Below are positions 26,551 to 39,400 of a stretch of DNA of 64,000 nt, piece by piece. The DNA is from Cranoglanis bouderius (Eukaryota > Chordata > Actinopteri > Siluriformes > Cranoglanididae), in contig CM042555.1 of NCBI GenBank assembly GCA_023630585.1, forward strand, positions 2,692,501 to 2,756,500. Direction: 5' to 3'. Position 1 is the first letter of the stretch. Every line of letters begins with the position of its first letter. The translations under genes and the position numbers were made by a program. A model generated the notes under the pieces. It had not been told where the DNA came from. It ran no database searches and saw nothing but the letters and a program-made list of their open reading frames with translations.

Positions 26551-27128
26551 GTCACCGCCACTTTAATAGGAACAGATGTATATCAGCCAATCAAATCACG
26601 TCAAACATCAGAATGGGGGGGGGGGGAGTGAACTCGGTGACTCGTGAAACTCAGAAACGGATGATCTCCTGTTATTTTCAAACACACACACACACACACA
26701 AAAAACAAACAAACAAGCAAAAAAAAAAAAAACAGTCTCTACACAGAATGGTACAAAAAAAACCAAAAAACATCCCATGAGCAGCAGTTCTGTGGACGGA
26801 AACGCCTTGTTGAAGAGAGAACAACATCCAGATCCAGACTGAGCTGACAGGAAGACTACGGTAACTCAAATAACCACTCTTTACAACCGTGGTGAGCAGA
26901 AAAGCATCTCGGAACACATCGAACCTCGGGGCAGATGGGTGACAACGGCAGAAGACCACATCGAGTCAGCCAAGAACAGGAATCTGACACTATATACAGT
27001 AGTAGAGACTCTCCCAGACAGGACTGGTGAAGATTGGGGGGGGGGGGGGGGAAGCAAGCGACGCTTTCCTCCCCTTCCATAATTGTGCAGGTGTACAGGT
27101 GTTCCTATTAAAGTGGCCGGTGAGTGTA
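26551..27128 (+). mobile_element. Non-autonomous Tc1-like element (TTTATTAGG-family)
   Basis: The left end has ACCGCCACTTTAATAGGAAC and the right end the inverted form GTTCCTATTAAAGTGGCCGG followed by TGAGTGTA. Internal sequence around 26790-27010 matches a Tc1 transposase region (ACTCTTTACAACCGTGGTGA, then GTCAGCCAAGAACAGGAATC) but is broken by CA, A and G tracts. Three further members of this family lie in golm2 introns. Confidence 0.7.
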
Positions 27129-27603
27129 TTAAACCCCCTTAAACGTTTGGCTGGTCCAGACTTACATTCCTAACAACACACTTTTTCATATCTGTTGCAC
27201 TGTAATTACTGAGTAATACATAATAGTCACTGAATAACATGCTTTAAGATGAATAACTGAATAATAAAATCAAAAGTATTCACTTTTTTCCTTAAAAACA
27301 AAAACAAAAACGGACGAATAAACAGTTCCACTGGAGCGCCAAAGGATACGAACGGGATCTTCATCTTCTTAACATTGTGCACGATCACTTCAGTGGATGA
27401 AGCGACTGAAAGAGACGGACCGAGCACATGCAAAACAAAAACTAAACAAAAACGAACAGTCCAAGTGCTGAGACTCGGAGAAAGGACCGCCTCGTTTACA
27501 CGTCTATACACCAGAGTTTATAAATCCTATTAAATCTTCTTTCTTTTTCCTTCCTATCAGGACTGTAAAAGCAGGAAGGAAATAAAAAAGGCAACCTTTT
27601 TTT

Positions 27604-27642
<39 letters not shown>

Positions 27643-27719
27643 CAGAAAGGCTGGTTTTCCGTCGTCCTCGTCAGTCTTTATTACTCGTGTTCGGCTGCAG
27701 ACGTCCCGAGACTCGCGCT

Positions 27720-30700
27720 TCAGTCAGGCGGCAGCAGGTCGTGCAGACGAAAGCGTTCACGTACGTGTGGTCGCACGTCCTCGTTCTGGAGAGGGGAGAC
27801 AAGAAGACAAAAGTGTGACGAACACTATTTAATGGGGGTGTAACGATCGGACGACCTGTATCGACGCGACGATTGAAATCTTAAAGGCGACGATCGAATC
27901 ATTTATTTATTTATTTATTTAAACTTGCGGGTAATAAAATTGAGCAGGCTAACAAGGTGATTTGCTAGCCTGTTAAATTATAAGTAGGTCGAATCTAAAA
28001 AAAAAAAAAAAAAAAATCTAAATTAAAACTGACTCGAATCATAGCAGACTCGGTGGCATCATCAAATATCGAATCGTTGCCTTAAAAATAAAAATTGCGC
28101 AAAAGTGGTATAGTCAAATATCGAATCGGTGCTTTATGAATCGGAATCGTATCGTACCGCAACATATTTAATCACTGACTTAAGAAAGTAAATTTTGCAT
28201 CGTGTGGAAGCCTGAGGTTTATTACACCCCTATTATATAGTGGATTATTAGTGATGTAACCAACTAAACTGGTAATATAATCTAAACAGATACAGATATG
28301 AATACTTTTACAGCTTTCATTCATAGTTGAAGTTAAGCTAGGTTTCTACATTTGGGGCTCATATTTAATTAAAGAAAGAAAGAAATAAAGAAGCAGAATA
28401 CAGATAGAGCCAATATGTTACACCCCTAGTTTAAATATATGTGGCTCTAGACAGAATTTTCCATTATTTCCCTTTTGAGTCTGGTTCCTCTCAAGGTTTC
28501 TTCCTCATGTCGTCTCAGGGAGTTTTTCCTCGCCACCGGCTTACTCATTGGGGATAAATTTATCGATTTAAAATTCAGATCCATTTATGTATCTCTGTAA
28601 AGCTGCTTTGTGACGATGTCTGTTGTTAAAATCGCTATGCAAATAAAATTGAATCGAATCGAATTATGGCAAACATAAATTCGTGAGAAAAGACGAGTGT
28701 AAACAGCAAAACGTGAAATCTTTTCCCTTCATTATAAAGAAGGCCTGCTGTAAGTGACGTACCAACTCCACCAGCTTTTCTAGAAAAGGCACCAGCTTGA
28801 GAAGTTCGCTGTCGTTCTTGTCCACGAACCAGCTCTCAATCGGGATCCCGTTAGACAGCTGCGATTAATAAACACAACGGTGAAGATTTAGTTCACTGCC
28901 TAATAAGCCTGTGCGTAAATAAGTAAATAAATAAATAAATAAAACATCAAGAGTGATTCCTACAGTTTGCCTTCTGTCCAAAAACAATGATAGCTGTATG
29001 ACTGATCTGGTTAAGGTTATCTATTGTCAGTGAAAGATTACGATAAGATTGTTGTTAAGAGCAAATATAATTTAAAAAGTCTAACAAAAAAAAAAACAAC
29101 AACATGATTTTAAGCTGAAATTCTGATCCTATTTCATGTTTGCTTTTGTTTATTTTACTAACATAACTTAAACATAAATCAGAGGCTGGTTTTAAATCGT
29201 GGACGGCGACGTCGGCTCATCAAGGGGGCGGGGCTTATTTGATACAACTAGTGGAAAAGATGTTTTGTTTTGGGGTTTTTTTCCCCCACAGCGAACGTCA
29301 TCTCACCTGATACGCGAACGCTTGCGGCGAGTTGTCGATAATGATGGTCTTCGAGAGATCTCTCCCGAGGATATTCAGATCTTTGATGTAGTTCCCCTGG
29401 ACACAGACACAATGCTCGCGAAATAACCTGTGCCTGAAATAAACACACACACAGGGGGGATTTTTTTTTAAAAAGGGTGGAAATAAATGTATTGGTTTCC
29501 ACGCCAGCACCGGGATAAGACTGAATAATGCAGACAAACCAAAGAGTTGACACCTGAATATCACATGGACTCTTCACCTGTCCGTCTGACCCGAATCTAA
29601 ACTGCGCTGTAATCAAAGCCAGTAAAGCAGCCACAGCGCACCGTCACAAGGATTTCATTACAGCTACACCTCTATTAAAGACAATCGTACGTTCAAATTT
29701 AAGATGATGCGCATTATTTTCCAGACATTTTGTGTAATTTCTAGGTCTACAAAACACACCAAGGTCATTTTTCCCCCCTAATACAGTGCAACAATTATAA
29801 TTACAGTACATTACTCTGTAAATGTAATGCTTAGATATATATATATATACTATATTATACTTGTATATATATTGTAATCAAATGTATGTGTGTAGAACTG
29901 CTTTTGTTGCCTCTCCAACTCACAGCCTGTTTTCATTACAGTCATGAATATTAATAAGCAAACATTCACTGTTGATTAATATTCATTATAGCACCGCATG
30001 GCTGAACTCTCAGATCAGAAGGTGTAGATTAATCTTCTATAACAGCAGCTCGGACAGTAATTACAGGTTTATGCTAACGAGCTCATTCTGATACGTTATC
30101 GTTTCTATAGTAACGGATCATTCGCAGGGACTCGTGTCGTCCACATCTCCTGGTAAGGATGAACAGATTGTAAAAAAAACATTAATCTTTGATGTTATTT
30201 AAGAAAGAAAAGTGTTATGTAAGATTTATGGAAGGAGTCTCCAGTGCCAGCGCTTTGTAACAAACAGTCAGTAGGTTTTCCGCCACAGCAAAGTCTTCAG
30301 GACAGATGAGTTTGTTCTTTCCGGTTTCTTGGTAGCATAAAAAGTTTTTTTTTTTTTTTTAGTCTTACTAACTCTTTACTGCATATGGCAACAATGAATT
30401 CATCACCAATTTTTTGACAGACAATAATAAATAACTATTTTCCTATGTAACTGGAGAAAGGAGGCTTTAACTTTGACATAAAAAAAAAAGTCATCTCATA
30501 CATTTTGTTATTTTTGATTATATGAAGTGTTCCACCATTGCACATTGTTGCCATACGGCAACGATTTACCAACTACTGTGTGGTACGTAACTGCTGTGGT
30601 ATGAGAGGTATAAAACGCTTCAGGGCGTGCTGTTAAAGGAAAATAATCCACTTTATGGTTTATTTCTTACTATTTCTTCATGGTAAGAGTGACTGCTTAA

Positions 30701-33700
30701 TCCCACCACCCAAGCGTGGATTATTATCCACAAACAGCATTCCCAGTCATGTGTTTACAACTTGTTGCAAGTTTATGATTCTGAATGAGATGTAAAATTT
30801 CTGACTACCAGAGTTTCAGAAAGGTTTGACAGAAAGAAGGAGGAAAAAAGAAAACAAAAACAAAAACAAAAAAAAAATCCACCTACCGAACTAACTGCTT
30901 CTTCGGATCGAGAATGTTCAGCAACTTATCTGCGTAAACTTTCTTCGAAGCGGTGAAAAGAATGATCTGAGGAGGGGGGTAAAAAAAAAAAAAGATAAAA
31001 TCTTATTTGTTTTCAGATTAGAGCTATTCAACATGCAATCAACAGCATTTTAGTTCTCACTAATTCTCACTAGCTATGTTTCCATCCAAGTTGCGAATTT
31101 AACTTGTACGAAAAATTGGAATATCACAAAAAACATTTGCGAATAAAGCAACGTTTCCATCCCATGTTTTCAAAAGAACAAAATCGTCACTTCCGGGGAA
31201 ACTGGTAACAAAGTATCAATACTTTTCTGAGCCAATTATCCAATCATACGATCTGTTTGGGCAGTCACATGACTTTTTTTTTTTTTTTTTTTTGGATGAG
31301 CATTGAGGAATTTATTCGGTAAACCATCGTATGTTTATGCGCATGTCTTCTTATCGAATAAAAAAAAAAAAACGATCCGCATCAATTGAGCACAGTTCTT
31401 AGGCGCATTTTGGAGATTTTATTCGCATCTGGTGTTTCCATTTTTTTTTTTTTTTTTTTTTTTGGAGATCCCAAAATTTGTATAGAAATACGTGAATGGA
31501 AACATAGCTACTGATCACTACTTCGCACTTTTGTACGACTGTGTGCTATAGAATTAGGGAGGAAGGAAAAAAAAAAAAGGTTACCTCGTAAATCTGAGAC
31601 ATCCGTTGGAGAAATTCTCTAAAGAATGGCCTCAATCGTACATAAACCTGTGGATAAAGGAGAAAACCAGGTCACATCTGCACTCACACACACCACAAAA
31701 ATATGAATACTAATAAGAGAAACCGTACAAAAACACTACACAACAGCATCATGGTTAAAATAAGCCAAGCGCTTGGGAACACTGATATTTACAGAAGTCC
31801 AGAGAGTTATTTATACTTTGGATGAGTGCTTCCGTTTTTATTTCTTTAATCAGGGACTGAGACAATTTCCTTAAGAAGGTGACTCTGTGGTCGTGGACAC
31901 TACAGTGATCCCATACAAGTGGTCAGTTTCACTGCCAGCTAACTTGAGGGATCGGGGCGTCTCCATGGTTACAGCACGGCGTTTGAGATGGTTTGAAGCT
32001 CCCGATATGATGCAATTACCGCAAAATGACGGCGTGCCACTGGAACAACAACATAATACTAGTACCCTACCGCTACGTGATCTCGGAAAATAACTTCCGT
32101 TATGTTGAGATCACGAGGAAAATCAGTTCCGATCGAGATAACAGTAGGGAAAACAGAAAATAAACAACTCGTGGCCTTCCTGGACGTCTTCAGCCCTTTC
32201 AGATCACCTGTAATTTTCCCAAACTTGTCTATTAAAGTGGTGCATTAGTGCCCTCTTGTGGAACTTTTTTCAAACTGTGTCTTTTTAAAATCTCCTTAAA
32301 GTTTTGTGGCTTTTAGTATGAATGTTTCAGACTTAAGGTTATCTATAATCTAGTGAGCTCCAAAACAATGTTTAAAATTCACATTTAGAAGATATAAGCA
32401 TTCAGAATGTACAGTCTCTCTCTACCACCGATACGGATCAATAATTTTGATGGCATCATTCTGCACTTCAGCTTCTCATCTGATTTTCTGTCCAATCAAA
32501 CGCACTCTAGAATCTGAAGTGTCCCGCCCACAACAATATATATATATATAAAAAAAAATCACCTTGCCGAATCAGACGCATCGTGATACTAAATGTGAAG
32601 TACGGCTTAGCCTGGGCTGTGAGGCAAGCTAAACGCTATTGGCTATTTAAAAAAGGGGGAGGAGCCACTCGATATGTCATGCCCTGACTTCTTGTTTCGG
32701 TGGAAATTACATCAACATGGAGTAACGCTGCGGGTTTCAAGGCACTTTACGGGGACTGTAAAGAGAATGACATTAACTGACAACAATGTCATCTGAAGGG
32801 AAATTAATAATTAATGAATGAATTAATTAAGTGGTTAGGACATTATGTAAGAGTGTTTTTTTTTTTTTAAAGGATGTGTTTTTAGACTTCTAATACAAAT
32901 TTTGCAATTTCTATCGGCTATTATCTAAACTGACAGCCGTAAACGAACTAAAGCGAAATCAAAAGTAGTAAATGAATCCGTTTTTTTAAATAATTCGGTA
33001 TTAGATTCCCTGTTATTGTATATCTAATCGTAATTGGATTCAATTTTGTAAAAATAAATATTAGCCGAGCTCAGAGATGCTGTGTTAATTAATTATAGAC
33101 ACATTGAGCGCAGCGAAAGTTTCATTACCTGGTAAATAACATCTTGGAACAGGACAGGAAATGTCAGTGCTGCGTCTTCCAGCTCGTTCAGACTGCAATG
33201 GACTAAAGTTTCGTCCTTCGAACAAACAACGCAACAAACAATTACACCGTAAAACAGAACAAAAGATACTCGGATATAAAGGATAAGTTGATTTTTTTTT
33301 AATAAGTCTAAACTGCTGTGGTGTAAAACACCTGAAGTTACAGGAAAATAATCAACTCTGCAGTGGTAACAGTGACTCCGCAGCATCACGCAACTCCATC
33401 GTTGATTATTTTCCTATAACGCTGTAGTTAACACTCACCAGGTCTATGACGAGGGAGAACTCGGGCGTGCTGCGTGTCTTTAAGGGCAGTGCGGGTTTAC
33501 GAGTTAGCTGCTCCTCGGTTAGTGGAGGTACGTGCTTGATGAAGAAATACCTAAAAACATCCAACACCAACACATTCAACACAATCTAAAGTGAAACCCG
33601 GGGAGAAATAGATATGATGGCGACAAAGAACTATAATGGGTTAGAAAATTCCGGTTTTCGATACGTTTTCAGGTCGTTGGATAGCTAACTCAGAGTCAAC

Positions 33701-34202
33701 GTCTCAAATTTGTCAGACGTTGACACCAATCCATTTTTAGGAGGTGGAAGGAAACCGGAGAACCCAGAGGACCCCCACTCAGACACAGGGAGAACATCTG
33801 AAACTCCAGACGAACAGTAACCCGAGTTTAGGTCCGAGCCGTGGACCCCGAAGGTGTGAGACTTCAAGGCTCTAGTCATTTTCTCACTGATTGATGTAAC
33901 GGTAAAACCAAACCTGTCAGAATAACGTTACCATAACAACCGAACCCACTTTATTCCTCACTAACATGAGTTGAGATATGACAGCTAGCCAGCTTAACCC
34001 TCATGTTTGTTTCTAGGTAGCGTGTCTCCTTAAATTTTGGACATGAATTAGTCCAAAGCTGCAGCATGTAGTTAGTGACATCACTATCGGAGTGCAGCGG
34101 TTACTCACGGGTCAAACACCTCCCAGTCCTCCTCACACGACGGGTCGGGGACGCAGGCAGGAACCTCCACATAACCACTGACTGAAGGATATCCTGCAGC
34201 TG

Positions 34203-34243
<41 letters not shown>

Positions 34244-36314
34244 ACACACACACACACACACACTCTGATAAAGAGATGGACAGACAGACAGACAGGGAGA
34301 CAAAGAGATGGACAGACAGACAGATTGACAGACATGGACAGAGACAGACAGATAAAGAGAGACTGACAGACAGACAGATTGACAGACATGGATAGAGACA
34401 GACAAAGGAATGGAGAGAGACAGACAGACAGTCACAGAGATAGACAGACAGACAAAGAGATAGACAGACAGACAAACAGATAGATAAAGAGACAGATAAA
34501 GAGATAGACAGACAAAGAGATAGATAAAGAGAGACAGAGACAGACAAAGAGATAGACAGACAAAAAGAGATAGACAGACAGTCAGATAGAGGAAAGCACA
34601 CTGCTCCTCAAGAAGCTTTAATTCTGTACCTGTGAGAGGAGGCAGATCAACATGAGTGACCACATGCTCTTCCTCGCCTCTCTCGGAGTGGTTGTGGTAG
34701 GGGGACATGACACTGGGGTAGGGCGGGGCACACTGCCCCGGTGATGTTGTGGCAGTGCCCATCGGCATCTCCTCCACCTGCTCCATGTCCAGCTGCTTTA
34801 TGATCTCCTCCGCCTCCATGGCCTGACCCGGCAGGTCCAAACCTAACAGATGGGAATTGTTGTAGTCATGCGTGAAACAGAACAACTTAGGATGCATAAA
34901 ATATCACTGAGAAATCGGCATATCATATAAAAAGGTTACTTTTAGGTAATTATCGTGACCTGAGAAGTTATGGACTTCTGGTGAACACCTCACCTGTTCT
35001 GTTGGCCGGGGAGAAGTAGTTGAAGACCGGAGAGAAGACGGTTCCCAGCATGGTGGTTCGGGGAGGACTGTCCAAAGCATCCCCAGCCTCCAGCTTCACG
35101 CTGCTCTTGGTCTGTTTATTAGCGTCATGATTCCTGGTTTCTGTGTGTCAGCGTTTTTGGAGGTAAAAGAGGAATAATGATCGTGTGACAGAAAGCCACA
35201 TAAGGTTAAATAAAGATTTCCGGAGCTGCAATAAGATCCGTGATAGTATTAGCTCATTATCCACAGACTGTTTTCAACCGAAACGCACTTCTACGTGAGT
35301 ACAAATCCTGTGTAATGCAATGCCTTCTGGGTAAATTAATCTACCGAGCTCGACTTCGTGCGGCGCCTCACCCTGGTTGACGGAGCGACTCCTGCGTCCG
35401 ACGCTTTTCCTACAGTCGTCGGCGCTCTGAGCGGACGAGGTGATGAGGTCACAGGTCAGGCGACTTCTCTTGGCTCCTCCTTGTTTCTTCTGCTCCACCT
35501 GAAACCCCCCAAGTGAGAAAGTGATTCGACTCATTGAACAGAATCGCCTCGAGTGAATCAAACATGCCGCGTCTTTTGTTTTGGGTTCAGCATTTTTTCT
35601 GCAGATGCGAGCTGCAAAACTGAGGGCTTTTTATTATGATTTAGATAATTATCTACGCATTTATGATTTAGATAATTATCTACGCATTTATTTCACACCG
35701 GTTCTGTGTTCTGCAAGCAGAATTTTTGATTAGAGTCAAAGAGCCAAACCAAAACGAGCCAAAAGGATCAATTTTTGCTCCGATTCGGATTCGACAAATG
35801 GACTGATGAGAGTGAAGGTGCTCTCAAGGAACTCAAACATCCACTAAAGTTATATCCTAGTGCGCGTTCTGAAGAATAGACAGTGTAACAATACTCTTTA
35901 AAAATGTTCACGTGAGGAAAATGTGTCCATTTGTTTATGCAGGGAAAAAAAAAATAAAAATACAAAAGCTAGAACATCTGATCCGTCCATTTTAGCTTAA
36001 TTAACCTTTCGCCAATTTCGCTTCGTTCTGCTTTTCTTTGTGAGACGATATTTATGCTCCGAGTTCTCCATGCCTGATCACCAGCCTTTGGGATGCACCG
36101 TTAATATCATCTAACGCAGTAATGTGAGCTTCGGTATTGAGAGGAGAAAACGTGGCGTGATTTTTACCTTCACCGCGTTGTGATGGATGACGGTCTTCAG
36201 AAGGCCCTTTCCTCTGAGCGAGCACCGCGAGCGTCTGCGTTTGGGTTTCCGGGCTCGACGACGGACGCGAGACGGGTTTGGAGGCCGAGATGCCTCACGC
36301 ACTCTCAGCTTCAT
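27720..36314 (-). CDS. ctdspl2: CTD small phosphatase-like protein 2
   Basis: A HAD/FCP1-family Ser/Thr phosphatase (also called SCP4), nuclear in other vertebrates and reported to act on BMP-Smad, FoxO and related substrates. Coding exons: 36168-36314, 35345-35498, 34994-35140, 34630-34842, 34109-34193, 33439-33550, 33129-33215, 31585-31647, 30887-30966, 29307-29433, 28763-28858, 27720-27785; 1377 nt, 458 residues against 466 in human. The catalytic motif D285-L-D-E-T289 is split between exons 33439-33550 and 33129-33215 ([15 protein letters not shown]). Further conserved blocks are [60 protein letters not shown] and the C-terminus [10 protein letters not shown]. The N-terminal third is basic and divergent but keeps the [19 protein letters not shown] block known from the human protein. 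The ATG is preceded by a non-coding segment and an intron. A possible AATAAA lies at 27677-27682 on the minus strand, only ~40 nt past the stop, and may not be the real site. Confidence 0.96.
27834..28238. mobile_element. Candidate hAT-type MITE in the last ctdspl2 intron
   Basis: The left edge GGGGGTGTAACGATCGG and right edge ATTACACCCCTATT are inverted. Inner TCGAATC and ATCGTATCGTACCG motifs match the 8424-8991 type. No ORF. The boundaries are approximate. Confidence 0.4.
28440..28668 (+). mobile_element. 3' tail of an L2-type non-LTR element
   Basis: It contains TCTGGTTCCTCTCAAGGTTT, then CATGTCGTCTCAGGGAGTTT, CTGTAAAGCTGCTTTGTGAC and CGCTATGCAAATAAAATTGA with a short GAATC/GAATT repeat tail. 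This is a common teleost repeat end; the first half recurs at about 63245-63310. The clade assignment is by memory. Confidence 0.55.
29995..30760. repeat. Dispersed palindromic repeat, copy 3 (ctdspl2 intron)
   Basis: Same family as 343-985: it contains TCTATAACAGCAGCTCGGAC, TTTATGGAAGGAGTCTCCAG and AGGAAAATAATCCAC. It carries extra A/T tracts in the middle. Confidence 0.55.
31071..31510. mobile_element. TIR element (TAGCTATGTTTCCAT ends)
   Basis: The terminal inverted repeats TAGCTATGTTTCCATCCA and TGAATGGAAACATAGCTA bound a 440-bp non-coding element rich in T tracts. It lies between ctdspl2 exons 30887-30966 and 31585-31647, ending about 75 bp from the latter. Superfamily is not certain. 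Confidence 0.7.
33297..33438. repeat. Dispersed palindromic repeat, copy 4 (partial), against a ctdspl2 donor
   Basis: It keeps the hairpin end AGGAAAATAATCAACTCTG ... GTTGATTATTTTCCTATAAC and stops within a few bases of the 5' splice site of exon 33439-33550. Confidence 0.6.
34201..34602. repeat. (CA)n plus (GACA)n-type compound microsatellite
   Basis: A CA run (34202-34262) followed by ~340 bp of GACAGACA/GAGATA units, next to the acceptor of ctdspl2 exon 34109-34193. On the transcript strand the exon is preceded by UG repeats and CUGU repeats in place of an ordinary polypyrimidine tract. Long open frames here (Ser/Leu/Cys-rich on the minus strand) are repeat artefacts. Confidence 0.93.
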
Positions 36315-37250
36315 GTTGTTTTACGGTCACATCTAAGACTGAGAAGAAGAAGAAGACGAAGATCGACAGCGGTGAGATTTACGGGATCCCGTCGCATCCT
36401 CGTGTATGGAAACGAGGACGGAACGATTTCAGACTCTATGGAATGACGTATGGGACCATGAAGCTTTACAAGACAAGTACGAGACAAGAACGTCTATCGT
36501 GTCCAGATGTCGATGCTGTAATTTCTGTCAGATGGAACTGAAAAAAGAAAAGAAAAGAAAAACAGAGCAGATTGCAGAGGGAAAGCAGAAACTGAACCAA
36601 AGCCATACTGGGGAAAAAAAACAAAAAACAAACAAAAAAAAAAAACCAGCACTGTATCTGGAAAGGGAGGCAGGAAACGGGCGGAGATCAGTAAATTAAC
36701 ACCAGATCACTGTGCTGGTCTAGAAAATGTGTCTGAAGAGCCCGAACCTTTTCTTGTCTGAAAAAACAAACAAACAAACAAACAAAAACACAACAACGAA
36801 GCTCAAGATACACCATCACAACTGCGATAAACAGAAATTATACTTTAAAATGTTTACTAGTTTAATGGTTGTCAAAACGAGGTTCTGAGGTTTGTGATGG
36901 ACAGCAAAGGGTTTCGCATAATGAATGGGTTTTATATTGTGATGCACCTATCAACAGTCAGTTGATTAAAAAAAAAAAAAAAAACACATTTATTCATAAA
37001 AAAAATCAATCAAGAGTGCTCATTAAAATATTAGGCCACGCCCATGTATACTGTAGGGGTTTACTGAGCTTTTTAAAAAAAAAATTAAACGTATTGTTTA
37101 TTAAATAGGCGGTGGTGTTGTTTTTTTCCCCATTCAACTTCACTGGATGTTAAATGAAGCATTTACGACTTATATACTACACTCAACATCTGACGTCTTA
37201 AGGTGAAGAGTCCCGACAGATATGGGGAAAACGTTGTCTAGATTATAAAT

Positions 37251-38109
37251 ATAAACTGATCAGCCATAACAATAAAACCACTGACAGGTGAAGTGAATAA
37301 CATTGATTATCTCGTTACAGTGGTTCCTGTCAAGGGGTGGGATACATTAGGCAGCAAGTGAACAGTCAGTTCTCGAAGTTGATGTGCCGGAAGCAGGAAA
37401 AAAGGGCAAGTGTAAGGATCTGAGCGACTTTGACAAGGGCACGTGAGCATCTGAACTGGACCATGGAGCAATGGAAGAAGGTGGCCTGGTTCGATGAATC
37501 ACGTTTTCTTTTACATCATGTGGACGGCCGGGTATGCGTGTGCGTCGCTTACCTGGGGAAGAGAAGGCACCAGGATGTACAATGGGAAGAAGGCAAGCTG
37601 GCGGAGGAAGTGTAATGCTCTGAGTAATGTTCTGCTGGGAAACCTTGGGTCCTGGCATTCATGTGGATGTTAATTCGACACGTACCACCTACCTGAACAT
37701 TGCTGCAGACCAAGTACACCTCTTCATGGCAACGGTATTCCCTAATGGCAGTGGTCTCTTTCAGCAGGATAATGCACCCTGACACACTACAAAAATTGTT
37801 CAGGAACGGTTTGAGGAACATGACGAAGAGTTCAAGGTGTTTGACTCGGCCTCCAAATTCCCCAGATCTCGATCCGATCGAGCGTCTGTGGGACGTTCTG
37901 GACAAACGAGTCCGATCCACGGAGGCCCCACCTCGCAACTCACAGGACTTAAAGGATCTGCTGCTAACGTCTTGGTGCCAGATACCACAGCACACCTTCG
38001 GAGGTCTTGTGGAGTCCATGCCTCCACGGGTCAGAGCTGTTTTGGTGGCACAAGGGGGACCTACACAATATTAGGCAGGTGGTTTTAATTTTATGGCTGA
38101 TCGGTGTAC
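37251..38109 (+). mobile_element. Decayed Tc1-like transposon in ctdspl2 intron 1
   Basis: The ends AACTGATCAGCCATAACAAT (left) and its relative TTTTATGGCTGATCGGTGTA (right) are inverted. The coding strand is plus: a fragment with the first catalytic Asp (WKKVAWFDESRF, ~37470-37505) and a C-terminal half (37700-38074) with RPPNSPDLDPIERLWDVLD. The motif FQQDNAP is followed by a stop (TGA), and the N-terminal domain is deleted. Family different from 22099-23605. Confidence 0.82.
37700..38074 (+). pseudogene. Tc1-like transposase C-terminal remnant
   Basis: An open stretch of 124 codons in which the C-terminal end of the transposase is recognisable (SPDLDPIERLWDVLDKRV, LVESMPPRVRAVLVAQGGPT), carrying the third catalytic Glu. 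The first part is read in a shifted frame relative to FQQDNAP, so a frameshift and a stop disrupt the gene. Confidence 0.8.
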
Positions 38110-39173
38110 ATCTTGTCACGTTTAGGTAACGTTGGCTGTGAGGAAAAATGCATTACCTCGCCTGATGTTTTCTAACTGACCCTAGCAACTCAAATTCTGA
38201 GTTGTGAGGGAAATACATGGAGGAAAAAAGATAGCAAAGGTAGCAATTTTAGATCTGTTAGATACAATTAGACGTGAATTAATAAACCAAGCAGGTAGGA
38301 GTTAACAAATCTTTAACAGTTGACTCTTTAACTAAGCGAAGCGTACAGTTCTAAACAACAACAAGTTTATATGACTAGCTAAAATAGATAGAAAGCAAGC
38401 GAGTCCTGTCCATTGTTAGTTAACTAAACATTACACAAATAAACATCCCCCCCCCTTGAGCCCACGCTTCCATTCCCGCCCAATTTCACGAAGCCCCGCC
38501 CCCCAGGATCAACGGCGGCTCGTCTATAAAATGACTGACAGGAGGCGCAAACAAACATTCCGGACCGGACATCAGTTTTCCAGTCGGGTTTTCCCTGCCA
38601 CTTCATACACTTTTGCTACTACAGCTTAATCCATTGCTTTTTGTATCATGTTCTGCATATCTCCGAGGTTATTAGTACAAATAAGGAGTAAAAAAAAAAA
38701 TCGACTATTGCACCTTTAAAGCCACAATGGTTTAGTGAGTTAAAAATATCCAAACTTAAACATATTTCTTTAGTAGAAATTAACCAGTTTGACACCTAAC
38801 AATCCGTGACACCTAATTTCAATAATCTATTCTTAGTCATAAAAAATAATAAATAATATAAAGAGTAAAGAATATTTAATAGACCTTCTCTAACAGACAC
38901 AGTTTAATAAAGGTAAACGATTCAAAACATATTTGTAGATGATAGGAGTCTAATATCAGTGCTCAGCTGCTTTATTGGGTAATTTATAGTTCAGATAAGT
39001 TACACTACACAGCACTGATGTGCAAAACTATTTTCCCTAAACAATATGAATGCAAATGATAGTAAAATGTTTATTTAAAAACAGCCACAAGCCGGTTACC
39101 ACCAGCACCATCACCAGCACCATCACAGCCGCCAAGACATCAGGAAATTACTGAAAAACCGCGACAAACTTAC

Positions 39174-39400
39174 TGTTAAAGCCCGTAAACCAGCCGCTGG
39201 AGGATGTCTGGGTCTTGACGGCTGCCGCAGAGACAATCCTAGTCCCCGGGTTTTCTAATTTATAGTCGGTTTCCTATGTTTTGTTGTTATTAAATTAGGG
39301 TTTTATTCACTGCACCACTAGTCGCCATTTCCCGCCTCCTCAGCCACACAGCGGACTGCAAAATACCCGGATGAAGGAAAGCGCAATCTGCGCATGCGCA
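39174..39400 (-). promoter_or_regulatory. ctdspl2: ctdspl2 5' non-coding exon and promoter region
   Basis: A good donor, GTAAGT (39168-39173, minus strand), follows a GC-richer segment, and no other coding sequence lies upstream. The region contains an E2F-like TTTCCCGCC (39328-39336) and a palindromic NRF1-type site (39389-39400). The transcription start probably lies near 39.3-39.4 kb; this is inferred from motif content and from the separate non-coding first exon I recall for human CTDSPL2. Confidence 0.55.
39389..39400. promoter_or_regulatory. Palindromic NRF1-type site
   Basis: TGCGCATGCGCA is a perfect palindrome matching the NRF1 consensus. It lies just upstream of the inferred ctdspl2 start in a CpG-containing segment, typical of housekeeping promoters. 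Confidence 0.65.

Noticed and set aside
34101..34897. Ser/Leu/Cys-rich minus-strand open frames (up to 254 codons)
   Set aside because: The middle is translated GACA/CA repeat. Only 34630-34842 and 34109-34193 are real ctdspl2 exons, joined by splicing.
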